A stretch of DNA of 12,781 nucleotides from Nitrospinae bacterium CG22_combo_CG10-13_8_21_14_all_47_10 (lineage in GTDB: Bacteria > Nitrospinota > Nitrospinia > Nitrospinales > VA-1): NCBI GenBank assembly GCA_002786505.1, contig PCTK01000014.1, forward strand, positions 1 through 12,781, read 5' to 3'. The position numbers and the translations under genes are program-made. Shown one piece after another: positions 5,611 through 12,781 of the stretch. Under the pieces are notes generated by a model that was not told where the DNA came from, searched no databases, and saw nothing but the letters and a program-made list of their open reading frames with translations. Each line of letters starts with the position of its first letter. Positions within the stretch are counted from its first letter, which is position 1.

Positions 5611-5625
5611 CGTCCCTCTGGGGCG
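5611..5625 (+). promoter_or_regulatory. Hairpin upstream of rplJ, possible L10 leader element
   Basis: CGTCCC (5611-5616) and GGGGCG (5620-5625) can form a 6-base stem with a 3-base loop, with one G-T wobble, 28 bases before the rplJ GTG. In other bacteria a complex of L10 with L7/L12 binds the rplJ leader to repress translation. The classical L10 leader fold is larger and has a kink-turn that I do not see, so the assignment is tentative. Confidence 0.35.
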
Positions 5626-5653
5626 GAAGACGGGAATGAGAGGGGTGGCTGAC

Positions 5654-6181
5654 GTGCCAAACGCAGAAAAAATACAAAAGGTTGAGGAATTAAACGGGGT
5701 GTTTCTAAGGGCTAAATCGGCGGTTCTTGCCGACTATCAGGGTATTGATGCTCCTGAGTTGACCCGATTGCGCAGTCATATGCGGTCCAGGTCTGTGGAC
5801 TTTCGTGTGATTAAAAATACCTTGGCCCGACAAGCTTCGAAAGATACCGCTTTTGAGTTGCTGGATAAGGAATTTAAGGGGCCGGTTTCTCTGGTGGTCA
5901 GTTTCGAGGACGCAGTGGCTCCCGCTAAGGCTCTTGCCGATTTTGCGAAGTCCGGCGCTCCCAAAAGCCCAAAAGTAATTTGTGGTGTGGTTGAGGGGAA
6001 GATGATCACGCCCGCAGAGGTTAAGGCTCTTGCGGACTTGCCTTCGAAGGAAGTCCTGATTGCCCAGTTGCTGGCGGTGTTCAACGGGCCTGCTACAAAT
6101 TTTGTTGGAGTGTTTAGCAGTTTGTTGAGGAAGCTGGTGGGGACGCTGGACGCGGTCCGCGAGAAGAAGGCATCTGAATAA
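5654..6181 (+). CDS. rplJ: 50S ribosomal protein L10
   Basis: A 175-residue L10. Helix-rich N-terminal domain: MPNAEKIQKVEELNGVF (1-17), SAVLADYQG (22-30) and RVIKNTLARQA (51-61), the part that binds 23S rRNA beside L11. A globular region to about 130 is followed by the C-terminal helix (about 145-175) that carries L7/L12 dimers. GTG 5654 is preferred because AGAGGGG at 5639-5645 lies 8 bases upstream and the N-terminus fits the family. ATG 5636 in the same frame would add six residues (MRGVAD) not expected in L10. Expression may be tied to the leader hairpin at 5611-5625. Confidence 0.95.
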   Translation: MPNAEKIQKVEELNGVFLRAKSAVLADYQGIDAPELTRLRSHMRSRSVDFRVIKNTLARQASKDTAFELLDKEFKGPVSLVVSFEDAVAPAKALADFAKSGAPKSPKVICGVVEGKMITPAEVKALADLPSKEVLIAQLLAVFNGPATNFVGVFSSLLRKLVGTLDAVREKKASE

Positions 6182-6183
6182 AC

Positions 6184-6203
6184 CGGTCTTTGGTTAAAGG
6201 CCG
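6184..6203 (+). promoter_or_regulatory. Hairpin in the rplJ-rplL gap
   Basis: CGGTCTTT (6184-6191) and AAAGGCCG (6196-6203) pair over 8 bases (one T-G wobble) around a GGTT loop, starting two bases after the rplJ stop. ATTTTTT begins about 11 bases later, too far for a standard terminator. The AT-rich rest of the gap contains CATAAT (6238-6243), a 5-of-6 match to a -10, without a good -35. It may stabilise or attenuate mRNA before rplL, which must be made in molar excess. Confidence 0.4.
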
Positions 6204-6261
6204 TTGTAATGATATTTTTTAATAAAAACTAGGTTTGCATAATTATTGAAAGGAGGGCGTA

Positions 6262-6636
6262 ATGGCCGTCACAAAGGAGGAGGTAGTTTCCTTCATAGAT
6301 AGCATGACTGTTTTGGAAATGTCTGAGTTTGTTAAGGAATTGGAAGATAAGTATGGTGTGACTGCCGCCGCGGCAACGGTTGCGGTTGCCGCTCCTGCCG
6401 CAAGCGGAGAAGCGGTTGAGGAGAAAACAGAATTTGACGTTATTCTTGCTTCTGCAGGCGACAAGAAAATCCAGGTTATCAAGGAAGTTCGAACCATTAC
6501 AGGTTTGGGTTTGAAGGATGCTAAGGATTTGGTAGAAGGCGCTCCAAAGCCAATTAAAGAAGGCGTGAAGAAAGAAGAAGCTGAAGAAATTAAAAAGAAG
6601 ATTGAAGAGGCTGGCGGGACGGTGGAGGTTAAGTAA
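6262..6636 (+). CDS. rplL: 50S ribosomal protein L7/L12
   Basis: A 124-residue L7/L12. Residues 1-33 form the dimerisation and L10-binding helices. Residues 34-53 are an Ala-rich flexible hinge. The C-terminal domain starts at KTEFDVIL (55-62) and includes KKIQVIKEVR (68-77), GLGLKDAKDLVE (81-92) and the closing GGTVEVK. Its C-terminal surface recruits elongation and release factor GTPases. ATG 6262 has the strongest ribosome binding site in the window (AAAGGAGGG, 6250-6258, 3 bases before ATG), consistent with the four or six copies per ribosome. Confidence 0.98.
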   Translation: MAVTKEEVVSFIDSMTVLEMSEFVKELEDKYGVTAAAATVAVAAPAASGEAVEEKTEFDVILASAGDKKIQVIKEVRTITGLGLKDAKDLVEGAPKPIKEGVKKEEAEEIKKKIEEAGGTVEVK

Positions 6637-6690
6637 CGGAAATCAGGAATAGTAATATTACCTACGCCTTTACAGGCAAATTTTCCGTTA
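6634..6690 (+). promoter_or_regulatory. Long inverted repeat across the rplL-rpoB gap
   Basis: TAACGGAAA (6634-6642, including the rplL stop) and TTTCCGTTA (6682-6690) are a perfect 9-base inverted repeat. The 39-base interior holds a palindrome, GTAATATTAC (6651-6660), and a small stem, GCCT-TTAC-AGGC (6666-6677). In E. coli this gap carries an attenuator and an RNase III site that lower rpoBC expression relative to the ribosomal genes. The T-rich stretch after the repeat (TTAATCTTTCT) is mixed, so partial termination or processing is more likely than a full stop. The rpoB ribosome binding site is downstream and free. Confidence 0.5.
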
Positions 6691-6717
6691 ATCTTTCTAT
6701 AAGAAGGATGTAACCTT

Positions 6718-9700
6718 ATGTCGAAGAACCGTTCCCAGAGAGCGCTAGGCAATTTCAGAAAAAGAAAAAACTTTGCCCGGATTCCTACGGTCATAGATAT
6801 TCCCAATCTGATCGAGATTCAGAAAAAATCATTCGAATATTTCCTGCAAGGGGATATTGCACCCAGCGAGCGCGGGTTAAGGGGATTGGAAGAGGTCTTT
6901 AGTGACGTCTTTCCAATTTCTGACCTGAATATCAACGCTCGAATTGAGTATGTTGGCTATGAAGTCGGCATTTGGGAGTGTGGCTGTGGTGAGTTTAAGG
7001 AACTTGGCGGCCCGGGGGTGGTGTGTCCTTCCTGTAACCAGGAAGTTGCTTATAAGGAAAAACACAAGCTCAGCGAATGCAGACAAAAAGGCCTCACCTA
7101 TTCTGATCCAATAAAAATAATGGTCAGGCTGGTGCTTTTTGACCGGGAGGTGGTTGATGTCAGCGCACGCACCCTGAAATACTTGCAGGATAAAATTATT
7201 GTTGAAGAGGTCAAGCGTCCTCAAACCACAAAAACCCTGATTTCTGCAAAAACCCCGGTTACCGATGAAGTTCTGAAGGTTTTGGCGGATGCCAAGATTT
7301 CCCAGGTCACGGTCAACTCTGTCCGGGAAGTTAAGGAGCAGAAAATATTTCTCGGCGAAATGCCGATGATGGGCCCGACCGGAACGTTTATGATAAACGG
7401 GGTCGAGCGCGTTATTGTCAGCCAGATGCACCGTTCCCCGGGTGCATTTTTCTCGCACGATAAGGGAAAGTCCCATGTTAGCGGCAAGATTCTTTTCTCA
7501 GCGAGAATCATTCCTGACAGGGGTTCCTGGGTAGACTTCGAATTTGACATTAAAGATATTCTGCACGTCAAAATTGACCGGCGTCGAAAATTGCCCGCTA
7601 CCGTTCTGCTTCAAGCTTTTGGTATGGACAATAAGGCCATTCTGGAAACCTATTATCCTGTTGAAAAAGTCAGCATTGGTAAAGATTCCCGATGCTTCAT
7701 GAATAGTAAGAACCTGATGATCGGGTTCAAGGTTAAGGAGGATGTGATTGACTCCAAAACCGACGATGTTTTGCTGAAATCGGGCAAGAAAGTTACCGTC
7801 GCCGTTGCCAAGAAACTGGGTAGAATGGCCAAGTCGGTGAAGGTTGAGATAGATGTTGAAAGCTTGATCGGCCGGTTTTTGTATGATGAAATCATTGACC
7901 CTGAGACCGGTGAGATACAGGTTGAGTCAAATCAGGCGATTACTGAAGAAATTTTTGAGATTATAAAGAAAAATAAGCTCAGTGAAATTCAGATTCTTCG
8001 TATTGATGAAGAGTCGTCCGATACCACGATTCGCGACACCTTAATTGCGGCTAAAACACAGACTCAGGATGAAGCTATTCGTGAGGTTTACAAGAGGCTT
8101 CGCCCTGGAGATCCGCCAACCCCTGAAATTGCAAGGTCGTTATTCGCAAACCTGTTTTTCAATCCCAAAAGATATAATTTGTCGGTTGTCGGCAGGATCA
8201 AGATGAACCAGAAATTCGGTCTGGATATTCCGTTGGAAAACCGGCTGTTGACTTTGGAAGACTTGGTCGCCGTGGTGAAGTATATTGTTGATCTCCGAAA
8301 CGGTATTGGTGATATTGACGATATCGATCATCTTGGCAACCGCAGGGTCCGTGCGGTGGGAGAGTCTCTGGAAAACCAGTTCCGCGTGGGAATGGTGCGC
8401 ATGGAGCGGGCCATTATTGAACGCATGTCTATCCAGGATCTGGATATTTCAATGCCGCATGACCTGATCAACTCCAAGCCTGTGACCGCCGCGATTAAAG
8501 AATTTTTTGGCAGTAGCCAGTTGTCGCAGTTTATGGATCAGACTAATCCCCTGTCTGAAGTAACGCATAAGAGACGGTTGAGTGCGTTGGGACCGGGTGG
8601 TTTAACCAGGGAGCGGGCGGGATTCGAGGTGCGGGATGTGCACCCAACGCATTATGGCCGCATATGTCCCATTGAAACTCCGGAAGGTCCGAATATTGGA
8701 CTGATTGCTTCATTGAGCACTTATGCCAGGGTGAATGATTACGGTTTTATTGAAACACCCTACCGTAAGGTGGAGGGTTCTACGGCGAAAGACGATGTAG
8801 ATTTTCACACTGCCTTGATTGAAGATAAATATGTGATCGCTCAGGCTAACGTCGAGTTGGATGGGAAGATGAAATTCGTTCAGCCTATCGTATCGGCCAG
8901 AAAAGGCGGCGACTTCATCTTGTCGCCCAGTGATAAAGTAGATTATATGGATGTGTCGCCCAAGCAGTTGATCAGCGTGGCGGCATCATTGATTCCTTTT
9001 CTGGAAAACGATGACGCCAACCGGGCTCTGATGGGTTCAAACATGCAGAGGCAGGCGGTTCCTCTTTTGCGGGCCGAAGCGCCTCTGGTTGGTACCGGCA
9101 TGGAAGCGATTGTGGCCCATGACTCTGGCGCGGTGGTGATCGCTGAAAACGATGGTGAAGTAATCAGCGCCGATGCAACCCGCATTGTTGTTCGTACCGA
9201 TAAGAAACCAGAGGGCAAGGTGAAAACAAGGCGAAGCCAGTTGGCTTCCAATGTGGACATCTATACGCTGAGCAAATACCAGAGATCAAATCAGAATACT
9301 TGTATCAACCAGCGTCCCCGGGTTTCTTCGGGCGACAAGGTTTCACGTGGTGATGTGCTGGCCGATGGGCCTTCCACGGATCATGGCGAACTTGCCTTGG
9401 GTAGAAACGTCCTGGTGGCGTTCATGCCGTGGTGTGGATACAATTTTGAAGATGCGATCATCGTCAGTGAAAAGCTGGTTAAGGAAGATGTGTACACCTC
9501 TATTCATATTGAAGAGTTTGAGGTGGAAGCCCGTGATACCAAGCAGGGTAAGGAAGAAATCACCCGTGATATTTCCAATGTGGGCGAAGACGCGCTGAAA
9601 AACCTGGATGAAAGTGGAATCATCCGTATCGGCGCGACTGTAAAACCCAATGATATTATGGTTGGCAAGATCACGCCCAAGGGTGAAACCCAGTTGAGCC

Positions 9701-10932
9701 CGGAGGAAAAACTTCTCAAGGCGATCTTTGGCGAAAAAGCCGGAGATGTGCGCGACACTTCACTAAGGGTTCCTCCTGGAATCCAGGGGACAGTGATTGA
9801 TGTCAAGGTCTTTTCCCGCAAGGGGATTGATAAAGACTCCCGAACTCTTGCTATAGAAGAGGAAGAGATAGCGCGCATTGAAAAGGATTACAACGATGAA
9901 ATAAAAATCGTTAAAAGTGAAACCGAGAAAAATATGCGATCCCTTATCGTGGGCCAAAAGGCGGCAAAGGCGGCCACGGTGGGACGAGTCACTGTTAAAA
10001 AGGGGCAAGAGATCAATGAAGAGTTGATCGCGAAGATGAGCATTAAGGACCTTGCCAAAGTCCCGGTTGGCGGAGAATTGGAAAAAAACCTCCAGGCGAT
10101 GGAGGAAAGTTCCAGGGATCAGGTTCAGATTCTGAAGTCCATGCTGGAGGAAAAGGTTTCCCGTCTGAAAAAAGGCGATGACCTTGCTCCCGGCGTTATA
10201 AAGCTGGTCAAGGTGTTCATGGCCATGAAGCGCAAATTGCAGGTGGGCGATAAAATGGCAGGACGCCACGGCAATAAGGGTGTGGTTTCGACCATTGTCC
10301 CGGAAGAAGATATGCCTTATATGGAAAGTGGTCAGCCGATTGAGTTGATCCTCAATCCTTTGGGCGTGCCCTCGCGAATGAATGTGGGGCAGATTCTGGA
10401 GACCAATTTGGGCATGGCCGCCAAGGCCAACAATATGCATATGGCAACGCCGGTGTTTGATGGCGCCAATGAAAAGGAGGTCCGGCAACTGTTGGCTGAA
10501 GGCAATTGTTCTGAATCGGGAGAGATACCGCTTTACGATGGCCGAACCGGAAATATTTTCCGGCAAAAGGTTATGGTGGGCTATCTATATATGCTCAAAT
10601 TGCATCATCTTGTCGATGACAAGATCCATGCTCGATCTACCGGCCCATATTCTCTGGTGACTCAGCAACCTCTTGGAGGTAAGGCCCAGTTTGGCGGGCA
10701 GAGACTCGGGGAAATGGAAGTCTGGGCGTTGGAAGCTTATGGCGCGGCCTACACCCTCCAGGAAATGCTTACGGTAAAATCTGATGATGTTGAAGGTCGT
10801 AAGCGTATGTATGAAGCGATTGTCAAGGGGGACACCCACTTGAATCCCAGTTTGCCTGAATCGTTTAACGTGCTGATCAAAGAGCTACAGAGTTTGGCTA
10901 TTGATGTGGAGTTGATCGAATCGGGAAAGTAG
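6718..10932 (+). CDS. rpoB: DNA-directed RNA polymerase subunit beta, with two unusual insertions
   Basis: A 1404-residue beta subunit (E. coli has 1342). Key parts: N-terminal KDF-like FARIPTVIDIPNLIEIQKKS (19-38), rifampicin region GSSQLSQFMDQTNPLSE (598-614) with His617 and Ser622, GDKMAGRHGNKG (1177-1188) with active-site lysines 1179 and 1187, and the clamp-contacting C-terminus from about 1300 to 1404. Residues equivalent to E. coli Gln513, Asp516, His526 and Ser531 are retained, so no resistance is implied. Compared with E. coli there are two extra segments. Residues 85-119 include a zinc ribbon (Cys88, Cys90, Cys103, Cys106), and 145-201 hold about 52 extra residues. Both fall in the part corresponding to the beta protrusion. 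Trp905-Cys906-Gly907 replaces the common Trp-Asn/Glu-Gly. ATG 6718 has AAGGA about 9 bases upstream. A strand-helix insertion like that of proteobacterial beta (about 1040-1155) is also present. Confidence 0.97.
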   Translation: MSKNRSQRALGNFRKRKNFARIPTVIDIPNLIEIQKKSFEYFLQGDIAPSERGLRGLEEVFSDVFPISDLNINARIEYVGYEVGIWECGCGEFKELGGPGVVCPSCNQEVAYKEKHKLSECRQKGLTYSDPIKIMVRLVLFDREVVDVSARTLKYLQDKIIVEEVKRPQTTKTLISAKTPVTDEVLKVLADAKISQVTVNSVREVKEQKIFLGEMPMMGPTGTFMINGVERVIVSQMHRSPGAFFSHDKGKSHVSGKILFSARIIPDRGSWVDFEFDIKDILHVKIDRRRKLPATVLLQAFGMDNKAILETYYPVEKVSIGKDSRCFMNSKNLMIGFKVKEDVIDSKTDDVLLKSGKKVTVAVAKKLGRMAKSVKVEIDVESLIGRFLYDEIIDPETGEIQVESNQAITEEIFEIIKKNKLSEIQILRIDEESSDTTIRDTLIAAKTQTQDEAIREVYKRLRPGDPPTPEIARSLFANLFFNPKRYNLSVVGRIKMNQKFGLDIPLENRLLTLEDLVAVVKYIVDLRNGIGDIDDIDHLGNRRVRAVGESLENQFRVGMVRMERAIIERMSIQDLDISMPHDLINSKPVTAAIKEFFGSSQLSQFMDQTNPLSEVTHKRRLSALGPGGLTRERAGFEVRDVHPTHYGRICPIETPEGPNIGLIASLSTYARVNDYGFIETPYRKVEGSTAKDDVDFHTALIEDKYVIAQANVELDGKMKFVQPIVSARKGGDFILSPSDKVDYMDVSPKQLISVAASLIPFLENDDANRALMGSNMQRQAVPLLRAEAPLVGTGMEAIVAHDSGAVVIAENDGEVISADATRIVVRTDKKPEGKVKTRRSQLASNVDIYTLSKYQRSNQNTCINQRPRVSSGDKVSRGDVLADGPSTDHGELALGRNVLVAFMPWCGYNFEDAIIVSEKLVKEDVYTSIHIEEFEVEARDTKQGKEEITRDISNVGEDALKNLDESGIIRIGATVKPNDIMVGKITPKGETQLSPEEKLLKAIFGEKAGDVRDTSLRVPPGIQGTVIDVKVFSRKGIDKDSRTLAIEEEEIARIEKDYNDEIKIVKSETEKNMRSLIVGQKAAKAATVGRVTVKKGQEINEELIAKMSIKDLAKVPVGGELEKNLQAMEESSRDQVQILKSMLEEKVSRLKKGDDLAPGVIKLVKVFMAMKRKLQVGDKMAGRHGNKGVVSTIVPEEDMPYMESGQPIELILNPLGVPSRMNVGQILETNLGMAAKANNMHMATPVFDGANEKEVRQLLAEGNCSESGEIPLYDGRTGNIFRQKVMVGYLYMLKLHHLVDDKIHARSTGPYSLVTQQPLGGKAQFGGQRLGEMEVWALEAYGAAYTLQEMLTVKSDDVEGRKRMYEAIVKGDTHLNPSLPESFNVLIKELQSLAIDVELIESGK

Positions 10933-10959
10933 TTTGAAGTTCCTGGCGTAATTTTTAAA

Positions 10960-10986
10960 GTCCCCGGGTATTGTTTTCCAGGGGGC
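10960..10986 (+). promoter_or_regulatory. Hairpin in the rpoB-rpoC gap
   Basis: GTCCCC (10960-10965) and GGGGGC (10981-10986) can pair over 6 bases around a 15-base loop. It lies in a 114-base gap between rpoB and the chosen rpoC start, longer than usual. No T-run follows, so it is not an intrinsic terminator. It would place an in-frame ATG (10987) directly at the stem base. Confidence 0.35.
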
Positions 10987-11046
10987 ATGAATCATATAAA
11001 GAAATTTTTAGCGGTTTGCGAAAACCTTAAAAAGGAGAAGTCCCTG

Positions 11047-12781
11047 GTGGATAGCCTGTCATATTTCGATAAACCAAAAAACCCTATTATGTTTGATGCT
11101 CTCCGTGTGCGGATTGCGTCCCCGGAGAAAATTCGCTCTTGGTCATATGGAGAGGTTAAGAAGCCCGAAACCATCAATTACCGGACTTTTAAGCCGGAAA
11201 GAGACGGGCTGTTTTGCGCTAAAATTTTCGGGCCGGTCAAGGACTGGGAGTGCACATGCGGTAAATATAAAAGAATGAAGCATAAGGGGGTCATCTGCGA
11301 GAAGTGCGGCGTTGAAGTCATCCTTTCGAAGGTGCGCCGGGAACGTCTGGGGCATATTGAGTTGGCCAGCCCGGTTGCTCATATCTGGTACTTTAAGGGT
11401 CTGCCTAGCCGCCTTGGGCATTTGCTGGATATCCCCCTGAAAGATCTTGAGCGCATAATTTATTTTGAAAATTATGTGGTGACGGATCCCGGTGATTCGG
11501 ACTTGCAGACGGGGCAGATTTTGACCGAACAAGAGTATCGAGAGATGGAGATGGAATTTCCCGATACTTTCCGGGCCATGATTGGTGCCGAAGGGGTCGC
11601 GGAGCTTCTCAGGCCGATGAATCTGGATACCCTTTCGGTGGAACTGAAAGAGGAGATGATCACCACCAAATCGGTGATGAATCGCAGGAAGCTCGCCAAG
11701 CGGTTGAAGATTGTTGAGGCGTTTCGTAAGTCTGGCAACAAACCGGAATGGATGATCCTTCAGGTAATTCCGGTAATTCCGCCAGAGTTGCGTCCTTTGG
11801 TTCCTCTGGATGGTGGGCGGTTTGCCACCTCTGACCTGAACGATCTTTACCGGCGGGTGATCAACAGAAACAATCGGTTGAAACGTCTGCAGGAATTGAA
11901 AGCTCCACAGATTATTATTCGCAACGAAAAGAGAATGTTGCAGGAAGCAGTTTCAGCTCTATTTGATAACGGCCGTAGAGGCCGCACCCTGCGTGGAACT
12001 AACAAGCGCCCCTTAAAATCCCTGAGTGACATGCTCAAAGGCAAGCAGGGCCGGTTCCGCCAAAACTTGCTGGGTAAGCGGGTCGATTATTCTGGCCGTT
12101 CCGTTATCGTTGTTGGACCGTATCTGAAATTTCACCAGTGTGGGTTGCCAAAGAAAATGGCGCTGGAGTTGTTCAAGCCATTCGTGTTCAACCGGCTGGA
12201 AGAAAAGGGCTATGCGGCGACGATCAAGACTGCGAAAAAAATGGTTGAGCAGGAGCGCGCCGAAGTATGGGAAGTGTTGGAAGAGGTGGTGAAGGGGCAT
12301 CCGATTCTGCTCAACAGGGCGCCAACACTGCATCGTTTAGGTATTCAGGCTTTCGAACCTCTGCTGATTGAAGGTAAAGCCATTCAGGTTCACCCGATGG
12401 TGTGTACCGCATTTAATGCGGACTTTGATGGTGACCAGATGGCGGTTCATGTTCCCCTCTCCATGGAGGCGAGAACCGAATGTAAATTGTTGATGATGTC
12501 TTCCAACAATATTTTGTCTCCTTCAAACGGAAAACCTATTGCCGTTCCCACCCAGGATATTGTTTTGGGTTGTTATTACATGACCAAGATTCGCGGTAAT
12601 GTTAAAGGGGAAGGCAAGGTGTTTTCGGGGCAGAAAGAAGTGGTGGCGGCCTACAATGCGGATGAATTGGATTTGCAGGCTCAAATCCTGGTTCGCATGG
12701 ATAGGGTGTTGACCCAGACCACAACGGGCCGGGTGCTTCTTGGTGAGGTGCTTCCAAAAGGATTGCCCTTCGAGCTGGTGA
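11047..12781 (+). CDS. rpoC: DNA-directed RNA polymerase subunit beta' (3' end beyond the window)
   Basis: The first 578 residues of beta', close to the proteobacterial form throughout. The zinc-binding domain has WECTCGKYK and GVICEKCGVEV with Cys69, Cys71, Cys84 and Cys87, beside the DNA-zipper region. SWSYGEVKKPETINYR (31-46) starts the clamp. NRNNRLKRL (273-281) is in the clamp-helix/rudder region. LLGKRVDYSGRSVI (341-354) and NRAPTLHRLG (423-432) lead to the catalytic loop NADFDGDQ with the magnesium aspartates 459, 461 and 463. GTG 11047 is chosen because AAGGAG (11032-11037) lies 9 bases upstream and the start VDSLSYFDK suits the family. An in-frame ATG at 10987 would add 20 residues, but its only purine run touches it. 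The reading frame is open at the window end. Confidence 0.97.
   Translation, partial: MDSLSYFDKPKNPIMFDALRVRIASPEKIRSWSYGEVKKPETINYRTFKPERDGLFCAKIFGPVKDWECTCGKYKRMKHKGVICEKCGVEVILSKVRRERLGHIELASPVAHIWYFKGLPSRLGHLLDIPLKDLERIIYFENYVVTDPGDSDLQTGQILTEQEYREMEMEFPDTFRAMIGAEGVAELLRPMNLDTLSVELKEEMITTKSVMNRRKLAKRLKIVEAFRKSGNKPEWMILQVIPVIPPELRPLVPLDGGRFATSDLNDLYRRVINRNNRLKRLQELKAPQIIIRNEKRMLQEAVSALFDNGRRGRTLRGTNKRPLKSLSDMLKGKQGRFRQNLLGKRVDYSGRSVIVVGPYLKFHQCGLPKKMALELFKPFVFNRLEEKGYAATIKTAKKMVEQERAEVWEVLEEVVKGHPILLNRAPTLHRLGIQAFEPLLIEGKAIQVHPMVCTAFNADFDGDQMAVHVPLSMEARTECKLLMMSSNNILSPSNGKPIAVPTQDIVLGCYYMTKIRGNVKGEGKVFSGQKEVVAAYNADELDLQAQILVRMDRVLTQTTTGRVLLGEVLPKGLPFELV

Noticed and set aside
8511..8604. 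Threonine 609 in the rifampicin region as a resistance change
   Set aside because: It corresponds to E. coli Asn518, where Thr is common in other bacteria; the principal resistance positions are unchanged.
9763..10566. A 267-codon reverse-strand frame inside rpoB
   Set aside because: It lies wholly antisense to a strongly conserved gene and has no independent support.

Overview
The window is a core chromosomal region of a Gram-negative bacterium. It holds the conserved cluster tRNA-Thr(TGT), tRNA-Tyr, tRNA-Gly, tRNA-Thr(GGT), rpmG, tRNA-Trp, secE, nusG, rplK, rplA, rplJ, rplL, rpoB, rpoC, all on the + strand. A lipobox protein and RpoB/RpoC sequences close in layout to the proteobacterial subunits support a Gram-negative host, perhaps of a deltaproteobacterial or Nitrospinota-like lineage. 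The lineage is a guess from protein flavour and cannot be settled here.

Bases 1-2440 hold accessory genes: the 3' end of an unrecognised gene (possibly frameshifted), a small membrane methyltransferase of the isoprenylcysteine carboxyl methyltransferase family, an amidohydrolase of the SAH/MTA/aminofutalosine-deaminase type, and a small lipoprotein with its own near-consensus sigma70 promoter. Bases 2441-2755 are non-coding and end in a probable tRNA-operon promoter whose spacer is a perfect inverted repeat. Bases 2756-3653 carry five tRNAs and rpmG. The tRNA order matches E. coli thrU-tyrU-glyT-thrT, but the tuf gene that follows there is absent.

Bases 3680-12781 encode the SecE translocase subunit, the NusG elongation factor, the ribosomal stalk proteins L11, L1, L10 and L7/L12, and the two largest RNA polymerase subunits (rpoC runs off the end). 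Hairpins lie in the rplJ-rplL, rplL-rpoB and rpoB-rpoC gaps, where attenuation and mRNA processing tune the ribosomal-protein to polymerase ratio in other bacteria.

The most unusual signal is inside rpoB. Compared with the E. coli subunit as I remember it, this 1404-residue beta protein has two extra segments near its N-terminus. The first is a four-cysteine zinc ribbon with the same cysteine spacing as, and 12 of 25 residues identical to, the zinc-binding domain of beta' encoded just downstream. The second, about 52 residues, aligns without gaps to a module that occurs again about 227 residues later in the same protein. Together they look like a remodelled beta protrusion.
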